From: RGIG8597 sp045133795
Lineage (GTDB): Bacteria; Spirochaetota; GWE2-31-10
Reading direction: 5' to 3'
DNA: 25,435 nucleotides
Assembly (NCBI GenBank): GCA_045133795.1
Contig: JBGUUT010000118.1
Location: 1 to 25,435, forward strand
A program made the translations under genes and the position numbers. Under the pieces are notes generated by a model. That model was not told where the DNA came from and ran no database searches. It saw only the letters and a list, made by a program, of their open reading frames with translations. The first letter of the stretch is position 1. The number at the start of each line of letters is the position of its first letter. Shown here in pieces: positions 1 to 7,011 of this stretch.

Positions 1-28
1 TATACTGTATGGAAGTAATTGTTCTTAC

Positions 29-59
29 TTGATAAGAGCAACGCTTCCTAAATTATAAA
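29..59 (+). promoter_or_regulatory. Candidate promoter of the Rpn-type gene
   Basis: TTGATA at 29-34 and TTATAA at 53-58 are separated by 18 bases and lie just upstream of a ribosome binding site (AAGGA, 61-65) and the ATG at 73. The match is reasonable, but in AT-rich DNA such matches occur by chance. An inverted GGAAG/CTTCC pair also lies in this leader. Confidence 0.35.
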
Positions 60-72
60 CAAGGAAGCAAAA

Positions 73-942
73 ATGCAAAAGTTTAAAAAGTGGGAAGATT
101 TGACAATCACTGATGACTTCATGTTCTCCCAGGTGATGAAGGACAAGGAGATTTTCGTTCGATGTTTACTAAAGTAAACATTTCGTTCATGTACTACGTA
201 CATTCACCGTATTTGCAAAAACGTAGTGGAAACTATTTTGGGAATCAAAGTGGGGGAAATTAAATTTCTCACATCTCAGCACGAGATTGAGATTACTCCG
301 GAAGCAAAAAGTATCACCATGGACGTATATTTACGAGACGAAAAGAAGATTATAAATGTTGAGTTACAAAATGGGCATCGATTGGAATTACCGAGACGTT
401 CAAGGTTTTACCAAGCCGCCGCAGATATCGACAACACACAGCCGGGCGATATCTACTCGCAAATGAAAGACAATTACGTAATTTTTATTTGTACTTTTGA
501 CCCGTTTTTGCAAGGCAAGGCATTTTATAAGTTTGAGAATTTTTGTTTAGACTGCAGTCCGCCGTTACCATTACGAGACGGAACTTATAAGCTTTTTTTA
601 AACACTGCGGCGGAGGATTTGACTTTGCTTGACCCGGAATTGAAGTTGTTTTATGATTACATTCGTAAGGGACGAGCTGACAGCGACCTTGCCAGAACGA
701 TAGATAATAAGATTGCGGTAATAAAAGAAAACATTGAAGTACGAGGTAAATATATGACATATACAACAAGAATTGCAGAAGCAAAAAGTGAAGCCTTTGA
801 AGAAGGGATTTCATTAGGAATCACGCAAGGCGAACAGAAAGCCAAACTCGAAACTGCAAAAAGTATGAAACAGGAAAATATGTCGACTTCCATGATTGCT
901 CATTTTACAGGTTTGTCACCGGAAGAAATAGAGAAATTATAG
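73..942 (+). pseudogene. Rpn-family (PD-(D/E)XK) nuclease/transposase, interrupted by a hairpin repeat
   Basis: The ATG at 73 follows AAGGA with 7-base spacing and opens MQKFKKWEDLTITDDFMF, a typical start of Rpn/PDDEXK_2 proteins, which are recombination-promoting or transposase-derived nucleases. The frame stops at TAA 175-177. It resumes in the same frame (GTG 226, VETILGIKVGEI) and runs to 942. Removing 60 bases (154-213) joins KDKEI directly to CKNVVETILG, giving one continuous 269-aa protein of normal size. Likely catalytic residues are the Asp of MDVYL (codon 322-324) and the Glu and Gln of VELQ (361-369), matching the D...ExQ form of the family. The C-terminal part, with AEAKSEAFEEGISLGITQGEQ, is also typical. 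The 226-942 part could still be translated from GTG but would lack the N-terminal segment. Family assignment is confident; loss of function is inferred. Confidence 0.85.
154..210 (+). repeat. Two-hairpin repeat inserted in the Rpn gene (copy A)
   Basis: This 57-bp segment plus an extra ATT accounts exactly for the 60 bases separating the two halves of the Rpn gene. ATT at 151-153 and 211-213 looks like a 3-bp target duplication. It holds hairpin TGTTTAC-TAAA-GTAAACA (163-180), the spacer TTTCGTTC, then hairpin ATGTAC-TAC-GTACAT (189-203), and ends TCACCGT. The same order of parts, with different but still complementary stems, occurs at 22588-22643. Compared with that copy, this one lacks the left closing arm and the first hairpin, so it may be a truncated family member. 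The insertion supplies the in-frame TAA at 175-177. Confidence 0.75.
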
Positions 943-978
943 GATATAGAAATTAACAATTGAAACAAGTAAATTAAA

Positions 979-1005
979 AAGCGGAGTTTCTCCGCTTATT
1001 TTTTT
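979..1005 (+). terminator. Intrinsic terminator after the Rpn gene
   Basis: Perfect 8-bp stem AAGCGGAG / CTCCGCTT with loop TTT, followed by A and seven T. It lies 36 bases past the Rpn stop codon. Confidence 0.9.
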
Positions 1006-1146
1006 GTAAGAGTCTTGAACACGCTGTTCGAAATAGTTGTATTAAATAATAATTAAAAAATAGATTTTTTATCACATGTATTCTTTTTTTAGCCATTACA
1101 TTCCGATAGTTTCCAATTAAAAAGCATTTCATTAAAAATTTTCTTT

Positions 1147-1159
1147 TATAATGTATAAA
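1147..1159 (+). promoter_or_regulatory. Candidate -10 region of the P83/100 gene
   Basis: A consensus TATAAT (1147-1152) is followed by TATAAA (1154-1159), about 45 bases before the start codon. No clear -35 hexamer is visible at the expected distance, so this is only a likely site. The surrounding 1006-1196 interval shows no gene. Confidence 0.4.
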
Positions 1160-1196
1160 AAGAGTTTTTTATGTATCATTGGTTTTAGGAGTTAAT

Positions 1197-3014
1197 ATGA
1201 TGAAATCATTACACAAAACAATTATTTTATCACTGTTCTTATCAATCTCTTCCTTACTCTATGCACAAGTTGACTCTAATGAGTTGCAAAGTATCGGAAA
1301 TAAAGAGATTATTTTCGAAAATTACACCGGAAGTTACGATTACAAAGAATCAGTTTCCAGTATTGAAGGTATCGGTAAACGACTTTCTGACGGTTTAAAC
1401 AATGATTCTGCAAAAAAAGAATATTATTATTTAGATAAATATTCCGTTTTTCATTGTTTGGGAGAAAACGAAGATGACAAATTCGGTGCTGATATTATTT
1501 CCATAGATAAAGGAGCTAAAGTTGAACATATCAGAAATGTTCGTTTAATTATTTCTTCATATCTTGTAAATCAATATCGTTACAATAAAAAAGATGCCGC
1601 AACATTAGCTTACTTTATTACTATTTATAACGCTGTTTATCGCCAAGATTTAGCATACTTTCAAAACAATTTTAAATCTGTTGTGCTTGATTATATTACA
1701 GCCGAAAATGCCGGTTTATCATTAAAATACAGTGAATGGCCGGGCAAATCACGCATAGTAATTCCTTTAAGTAAAAATCCTCAAAAAGGAAAAGCCGGAG
1801 CTTTAAATACTTCTGAACTTTCAAACAAAGATGTAATAGATGCCGCTAAAATTGAAAACGATGACATGAGCGTTAAAGAGCGAAAAGATTTAGTTAAAAT
1901 AAAAGAAAAAGAAGTAAAAGAACTGGAAAATGAAATAAAAAAAGAAAAAGCTTCCGTTGAAAAAGAAAAAGCTAAAAACGCAAATGATGAAAAAAAATTA
2001 AGTCAAAATAAAAAATCAATTCAAGACCGAGAACTTTGGATAAGAGCAGAAGAAAAAGAAATTGCAAAGCGTAAAGCCGAAATTGCTAAAATGCCCGACG
2101 GTCCGGAAAAAGAAAAGGCTTTAAAAGAACTTGAAGAACGTGAAAAAGCTTTAAACGCAGAAAAAGAAGCTGTTAAAAAAGAAAAAGAAAAACTTTCTGA
2201 AGAAGAAGAAGCTTTAAATGCAAAAAAAGAAGAAACTTCAGCTAAAGAAAAAGATATCACAGAAAAAGAAGAAGAAGCTGAAAGTAAAAAAGAAGAAATC
2301 AGCGATGACAAAGAAGAAATTGAAGATGATGAATTTCAGAAAATCGTAAATGAAAATCCGGATGAAGCAGCAAAGAAAAAACTTGAGGAAGAAGCTCAAA
2401 AATTAAAAGAAGAAAAGAAAGCTGCTGAAGAAGAAATTCAAAAACAAAAAGAAGAACTTGCACAAAAAGAAGAAGCTCTTCGTAAAAATATGCCCGACCC
2501 TCGTATTTTAGCCGGAAAATTTTACTATTTAAAAGTTAAAGAATACATGGATAACGGACACTACAACAATCAACTTTCCGTAATCGACGGAGCAAACAGA
2601 AAAATTCTAAAAACTTCTACTTTCAGTAATATTTGCGGAAAAAATTACTACGTATTTAAAGAAGGTGTACTTGTAATAGGTCACAAAACTAAAGATGATA
2701 CATCTCATTATTTAGCATTGCTTGATACGGAAACGCTTGATTTAAAGAAAATGGGAACAGACAACATTTTCCAAAGAACACAAATGGAAATAAAAGATAA
2801 TTTTATTTACGCTGTTATAAAAGGTGACGATGCTTATTATCTTGCAAAGTTTGACTTAAACTTAGAATTACAAGCCAGAAGTGAAATTGCAGTATTTAAT
2901 GATACTTTCATGTCGTTTTATGAAGATTTTATTTACTTAAATGACAGCAAGAAAGATATCCTTATACTTGACAAAAAGACATTAAAACAATTAGAAGTAC
3001 TTACAGAAAATTAA
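1197..3014 (+). CDS. P83/100-family exported coiled-coil protein
   Basis: The start is placed at ATG 1197 because AGGAG (1187-1191) precedes it; ATG 1200 is equally possible, and the in-frame TTG at 1179 lies upstream of that binding site. The product is about 605 aa. Residues 1-23 form a signal peptide ending in YA before Gln24. Residues about 24-200 resemble the N-terminal domain of spirochaetal P83/100 antigens (Borrelia P83/100, Treponema p83/100 homologue). About 224-430 is an extreme Lys/Glu-rich coiled coil. About 435-605 is a globular C-terminal domain with repeated strand patterns such as FYYLKVKEY and YHLAL-like segments. Export to the periplasm or envelope is inferred from the signal peptide. 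The family is a known immunodominant antigen in Borrelia, but its biochemical role is unclear. The gene stands alone, with terminators on both sides. Confidence 0.8.
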   Translation: MMKSLHKTIILSLFLSISSLLYAQVDSNELQSIGNKEIIFENYTGSYDYKESVSSIEGIGKRLSDGLNNDSAKKEYYYLDKYSVFHCLGENEDDKFGADIISIDKGAKVEHIRNVRLIISSYLVNQYRYNKKDAATLAYFITIYNAVYRQDLAYFQNNFKSVVLDYITAENAGLSLKYSEWPGKSRIVIPLSKNPQKGKAGALNTSELSNKDVIDAAKIENDDMSVKERKDLVKIKEKEVKELENEIKKEKASVEKEKAKNANDEKKLSQNKKSIQDRELWIRAEEKEIAKRKAEIAKMPDGPEKEKALKELEEREKALNAEKEAVKKEKEKLSEEEEALNAKKEETSAKEKDITEKEEEAESKKEEISDDKEEIEDDEFQKIVNENPDEAAKKKLEEEAQKLKEEKKAAEEEIQKQKEELAQKEEALRKNMPDPRILAGKFYYLKVKEYMDNGHYNNQLSVIDGANRKILKTSTFSNICGKNYYVFKEGVLVIGHKTKDDTSHYLALLDTETLDLKKMGTDNIFQRTQMEIKDNFIYAVIKGDDAYYLAKFDLNLELQARSEIAVFNDTFMSFYEDFIYLNDSKKDILILDKKTLKQLEVLTEN

Positions 3015-3041
3015 TCTATTTTCTATAAAATTTTATTTTAG

Positions 3042-3077
3042 TGACCGCTGAGATAAAGAAATCCGGCGGTCATTTTT
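3042..3077 (+). terminator. Terminator after the P83/100 gene
   Basis: TGACCGC (3042-3048) pairs with GCGGTCA (3066-3072) across a 17-base loop and is followed by five T. It begins 27 bases past the stop codon. Confidence 0.75.
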
Positions 3078-3108
3078 ATAAATGTGTTTTTTTATTAAAG
3101 GATTATAA

Positions 3109-4635
3109 ATGAGACAAATCGAAATTATGGATACAACTCTTCGTGACGGAGAGCAAATGCAAGGGATTTCCTTTACTCCGAGTGAAAAACTGACAATTGC
3201 CGAAATCTTATTGTCAAAAGTAAAAGTTGACAGACTAGAAATTACTTCTGCAAGAGTTTCTGACGGAGAACAAAAAGGTGTTGAAAAAATTGTCGAATGG
3301 GCCAATAATTTCGAGTTCGCCGATAAATTAGAAATTTTAACTTTTATCGATTATGACAAATCCATAAATTGGGCTATGAAAGCCGGAATTAAATGTATCA
3401 ATCTTTTAACGAAAGGTTCACTGAAACATTGTGAACAACAGTTGAAAAAAACTCAAAAAGAACATCAAAATGACATAGAACGTACATTAGAATACGCTTT
3501 CAGTAAAAATTTTTCCGTAAATGTATATCTCGAAGATTTCTCCAACGGAATCCTCAATTCACCGGAATATTTATTCTCTCAAATAGATTTCTTAAAAAAC
3601 TTCCCTATTAAAAGAATAATGTTGCCGGATACTTTAGGAATTCTCAATCCGTTTTCTACGTTTGAAAATATCCAAAAAATCGTTGAAAAACATCCTACTC
3701 TACATTTTGATTTTCATCCGCACAATGATTACGGGCTGGGAACCGCAAATGCTTTAGCAGCAATAAAAGCCGGTGTAAAAGGCGTTCATCTTGCCGTTAA
3801 CGGTATGGGAGAACGTGCCGGTAATGCTTCGCTTGATGAAGTTTGTGTAGGAATAAAAGATTTTATCAATGATGCAAACATTAACATTGATGAAAAAGAA
3901 CTATTTACGGCATCACAATATGTTGAAACATTCAGCGGTCAAAGAATGCCTGCCAATAAACCGATTTACGGAAAAAATATTTTCACACAAACAGCCGGAG
4001 TTCACGCTGACGGAGATAAAAAAGGTGATTTATACGTAAATAATTTAAAACCGGAACGATTCGGACGTCATCGAGAATATGCCTTGGGAAAACTTTCAGG
4101 TAAAGCAAATCTTGAAATGAACTTAAAAGAATTAGGTATCTCACTTTCCGAAGAAAAGAAAAATATTCTTTTGCAAACAATAATAAAATTAGGTGATGAA
4201 AAGAAAACCGTATTTGCAACGGATTTACCTTTTATCATCAATGATATCTTTGAAACAAAAACAAATAATGATTTTAAAGTATTAAACTTTTCAATCAATT
4301 CTACATATAAATTAAAATCAATTGCAAATGTACGTTGTTCTTTCAGAGGAAAAGAAGCAGAAGAAGCAGCACAAGGTGACGGTGGATACGACGCATTCAT
4401 GAATGCTCTTAAAAAGATTTTAAAACAATTTGAACTTCAAATTCCAAAACTTACTGATTATACCGTAGAAATCCCTCCGGGAGGACGTACAAACGCTATG
4501 GTACAAGCAGTTATTACTTGGGAAGTAGAACAGCAAGACGGAAAAGTAAAAAAGATTACCACTAAAGGTTTAAATCACGACCAAAATACTGCGGCAATCG
4601 AAGCTACTTTAAAAATAATCAACTTTATTTCATGA
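3109..4635 (+). CDS. 2-isopropylmalate / citramalate synthase family enzyme (DRE-TIM metallolyase)
   Basis: Enzymes of this family condense acetyl-CoA with a 2-keto acid (2-ketoisovalerate for LeuA, pyruvate for CimA) in leucine or isoleucine synthesis. The 508-aa protein opens with the DTTLRDGEQ motif (residues 8-16). It carries the metal-binding HPHND motif (His203, His205) and the glycine-rich NGMGERAGN loop (231-239). Residues from about 385 resemble the LeuA regulatory (dimer) domain, including the late segment PPGGRTNAMVQ. AAAGGA (3097-3102) lies 6 bases before the ATG. It stands alone, with no leuB, leuC or leuD nearby, so the true keto-acid substrate cannot be decided from context. 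The family is certain; LeuA versus citramalate synthase is open. Confidence 0.85.
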   Translation: MRQIEIMDTTLRDGEQMQGISFTPSEKLTIAEILLSKVKVDRLEITSARVSDGEQKGVEKIVEWANNFEFADKLEILTFIDYDKSINWAMKAGIKCINLLTKGSLKHCEQQLKKTQKEHQNDIERTLEYAFSKNFSVNVYLEDFSNGILNSPEYLFSQIDFLKNFPIKRIMLPDTLGILNPFSTFENIQKIVEKHPTLHFDFHPHNDYGLGTANALAAIKAGVKGVHLAVNGMGERAGNASLDEVCVGIKDFINDANINIDEKELFTASQYVETFSGQRMPANKPIYGKNIFTQTAGVHADGDKKGDLYVNNLKPERFGRHREYALGKLSGKANLEMNLKELGISLSEEKKNILLQTIIKLGDEKKTVFATDLPFIINDIFETKTNNDFKVLNFSINSTYKLKSIANVRCSFRGKEAEEAAQGDGGYDAFMNALKKILKQFELQIPKLTDYTVEIPPGGRTNAMVQAVITWEVEQQDGKVKKITTKGLNHDQNTAAIEATLKIINFIS

Positions 4636-4669
4636 TATCTGTTTTAACATTGTAATACACAAAAAAGAA

Positions 4670-4698
4670 TTGACTGATTACCTTTTTTGTATTATACA
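4670..4698 (+). promoter_or_regulatory. Promoter of the rimP-nusA-infB operon
   Basis: TTGACT (4670-4675), a 17-base spacer and TATACA (4693-4698) make a good sigma-70-type promoter. It overlaps an imperfect inverted repeat (TAATA..CAAAAAAG, 4653-4667, with CTTTTTTG-TATTA, 4682-4694), which may instead belong to the 3' end of the upstream synthase transcript. The rimP start codon lies 90 bases downstream, with a terminator-like hairpin in between. Confidence 0.65.
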
Positions 4699-4728
4699 CA
4701 ATATAAATTATTTTGGCTTTTTCAAGAG

Positions 4729-4755
4729 AGAGTCTTTTTAAAAGACTCTTTTTTT
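4729..4755 (+). terminator. Intrinsic terminator in the rimP leader
   Basis: AGAGTCTTTT (4729-4738) and AAAAGACTCT (4740-4749) form a perfect 10-bp inverted repeat with one central base, followed by six more T. In practice the innermost pairs would open to form a loop. It lies 94 bases past the synthase stop codon but also downstream of the best rimP promoter. It may therefore end the upstream transcript, act as an attenuator in the leader of the nusA operon, or both. Confidence 0.8.
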
Positions 4756-4788
4756 ATACATCACCTGTTATAAATAAGAGGTTTAATA

Positions 4789-5253
4789 ATGCAAGATAAA
4801 ATCAAAACAAAAGAATTTTTAATTATAGAACAAGGAATTGAAGGACTTTTGTTAAAGGAAGGTTTTCATCTTGTTGATATCGAAATCAGAAAAGGTAAAG
4901 AAAAAAGTGTGAGCCTTTTTGTCTTTAATCAAGATTCCGAAAAAATGGGAATAGAATCAATCGCAAAATTAAATGACGTTGTTTCGCCGGTTTTAGAAAA
5001 TCTTGATTTTCTCGGAGAAAAGTTCTTATTAGAAGTTTCAAGTCCGGGAATATTCAGAAAAATTAAATTTATTAAAGAGTTTGATTTGTTTAAAGGCAAA
5101 AAAATGCACATTTCATGTTCTTCGAATTCTTATGTTGGAATTTGTAACGGAAACGAAGATGATAAAATATCTTTAGAAATTAAAAATAAAGATAATACAA
5201 CTAAGACAGAAACTATTCTTATAGAAGATATTAAGAAAGCAACTTTGTGCTAA
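4789..5253 (+). CDS. rimP: Ribosome maturation factor RimP
   Basis: RimP assists 30S subunit maturation in the cytoplasm. The 154-aa length is normal for the family. The hallmark LEVSSPGI segment occupies residues about 81-88, and the N-terminal part (IEGLLLKEGFHLVDIEIRK) fits the alpha/beta domain that starts RimP. The SH3-like C-terminal domain is short and divergent. AAGAGG (4776-4781) lies 7 bases before the ATG. It is the first gene of the operon, 45 bases ahead of nusA, the arrangement found in most bacteria. Confidence 0.9.
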   Translation: MQDKIKTKEFLIIEQGIEGLLLKEGFHLVDIEIRKGKEKSVSLFVFNQDSEKMGIESIAKLNDVVSPVLENLDFLGEKFLLEVSSPGIFRKIKFIKEFDLFKGKKMHISCSSNSYVGICNGNEDDKISLEIKNKDNTTKTETILIEDIKKATLC

Positions 5254-5298
5254 TATTATTAATTAACTGTTAGAAATTATGTAATTCAGGAGAGAAAA

Positions 5299-6837
5299 AT
5301 GACATTAAATCTTTCAGCAGCAATAAAAGATATTAATCAGGAAAAAGGAATAAGTGAAGAATTAATTCAGGAAACTATAGAAATAGCATTAACTAATGCT
5401 TATAAAAAATATTACGGAACTTTAGAAAATCTTTCCATAAAAATAACTGACAGTTATATTTTTACTGTTAATTCAATTAAAGAAGTTGTTGAAGAACTTG
5501 ATGACGATTTATATGAAATTGAATTATCGGAAGCTATAAAATATACTCCTTCTGCTAAATTAGGTGACAAATTAGAAATTCCGTGTGACCCGAAAGAATT
5601 CGGACAGTTAGCAATTCACTCGGCAAAACAAACTATTCTTCAAAAATTAAAAGAAATAGAAAAAAATACAAAGTTATCTAATTTCAAGAGAAAAGAAGGT
5701 GAAATTATAGTCGGATTCGTTCAGCGAGTTAAAGACGGAAATATATTCGTAAATCTCGGAGATCAAGAACCGGAAGGGATTTTATTGAAAAACGATCAGT
5801 CTCCGTTAGAACTGGACAGTTATTCTCCCGGCGACAGAATTAAAACTATTATTTACAGAGTTGAACCGGACAGACGCAGCAACAATATTTCCATTAAATT
5901 AAGTCGTCGTAATGAAGAATTCGTTAAAAAACTATTGATGTTAGAAATCCCGGAATTAAGCGATGAAACTATAAAAATAAAAGAAATTCAACGTGAAGCC
6001 GGTTACAGAACGAAAGTTGCCGTTTATACCGATAAAGAAGAAATCGATCCTGTCGGAGCTTGTGTAGGAACTAAAGGAAACAGAATTCAAAATATAACAA
6101 AAGAATTATCCGGTGAAAAAATTGATATTATTCAATGGTCTGCAAGTCCGAGAACTTTTATTGCACAAGCATTAACACCGGCACAAGTTATAGATGTTGT
6201 TATTACAAACGAAGAAGAAAAAACTGCAACTGCAGTAATGGATGAGACCCAACTTTCATTTGCAATCGGTATTCGCGGAGCAAATATAAATCTTGCGAAA
6301 AAAATATCCGGTTGGAAAATCGATGTAATGACTAAAGCCGAAGCTCTTGAAAAGAATTTGATTATCGATCAAATCCAAAAAGCTGAAGAATTATTCCGCC
6401 AAATGCCTGAAGCTGAAGAAATTGTAGAAGAAAAAGAAGAAATCGTAGAAGAAGTAATCGATAATACAGAAGAAAATCCGGCAGACGGTGATTATATGTT
6501 AGATGATTTAGAAATCAGTAATGAAATTAAATCTATTTTAACAACAAACAAAATTTATTCTGTAGAGGAATTAATTAAAATTGAAGATTTCTCTACCCTT
6601 CCAGGTATTACACCTGAAATGGCAAATGAATTACAACAATATATCGATGAAAACTTTGATATTATTGATGAAGATTCACAATGTCCGGAATGTGGAAATG
6701 CGTTACCGGAAAATGCTGAAAAATGCCCTAATTGCGGTATCGATATTTATTATTGTCCGGATTGCGGAGCTCCGATTTCAGTTAATGAAACAAAATGTTC
6801 TAGATGTGGAATAGAAATCGAGTTTGAGAAAGAATAA
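5299..6837 (+). CDS. nusA: Transcription termination/antitermination factor NusA with C-terminal zinc ribbons
   Basis: NusA binds RNA polymerase and nascent RNA and modulates pausing, termination and antitermination. Domains in order: N-terminal polymerase-binding domain (1-130), S1 domain (about 133-205), and KH1 and KH2 with GTKG at 257-260 and GIRG at 324-327. An acidic linker (about 375-400) follows, then a helix-hairpin-helix-like segment (about 410-450). The end is unusual. Eight cysteines in four CxxC pairs (462/465, 476/479, 486/489, 500/503) form two tandem zinc-ribbon-like modules, each of the form CPxCG-x9-CxxCG. These replace the acidic-repeat domains of enterobacterial NusA. CAGGAGAG (5287-5294) gives strong translation initiation. 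Confidence 0.95.
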   Translation: MTLNLSAAIKDINQEKGISEELIQETIEIALTNAYKKYYGTLENLSIKITDSYIFTVNSIKEVVEELDDDLYEIELSEAIKYTPSAKLGDKLEIPCDPKEFGQLAIHSAKQTILQKLKEIEKNTKLSNFKRKEGEIIVGFVQRVKDGNIFVNLGDQEPEGILLKNDQSPLELDSYSPGDRIKTIIYRVEPDRRSNNISIKLSRRNEEFVKKLLMLEIPELSDETIKIKEIQREAGYRTKVAVYTDKEEIDPVGACVGTKGNRIQNITKELSGEKIDIIQWSASPRTFIAQALTPAQVIDVVITNEEEKTATAVMDETQLSFAIGIRGANINLAKKISGWKIDVMTKAEALEKNLIIDQIQKAEELFRQMPEAEEIVEEKEEIVEEVIDNTEENPADGDYMLDDLEISNEIKSILTTNKIYSVEELIKIEDFSTLPGITPEMANELQQYIDENFDIIDEDSQCPECGNALPENAEKCPNCGIDIYYCPDCGAPISVNETKCSRCGIEIEFEKE

Positions 6838-6842
6838 TTTTC

Positions 6843-6871
6843 TTGACATTTTTTCATTTTTTCAGTTAAAG
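6843..6871 (+). promoter_or_regulatory. Candidate internal promoter before infB
   Basis: A perfect TTGACA (6843-6848) lies directly after the nusA stop codon. A 17-base spacer leads to TTAAAG (6866-6871), a weak -10. A weak hairpin, AGATT (6891-6895) with AATCT (6908-6912), runs into a T tract to 6918, so the 174-base infB leader may be regulated like the rimP leader. The evidence is modest. Confidence 0.4.
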
Positions 6872-7011
6872 TGAGAGTGTTTTGTAAGTTAGATTATTTT
6901 TAATGCAAATCTTTTTTTATCATTCTTAACATTCGGATTATTTATTCTTGAGACGAGTTAAAAAGAAGTGATTATTTTATTATTTCGTTAGTTTTCTTTG
7001 ATGGGGGTGCC

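Noticed and set aside
2021..2311. 96-aa minus-strand Ser/Phe-rich frame
   Set aside because: It is the mirror of the Lys/Glu-rich coiled coil of the P83/100 gene and has no initiation signal.
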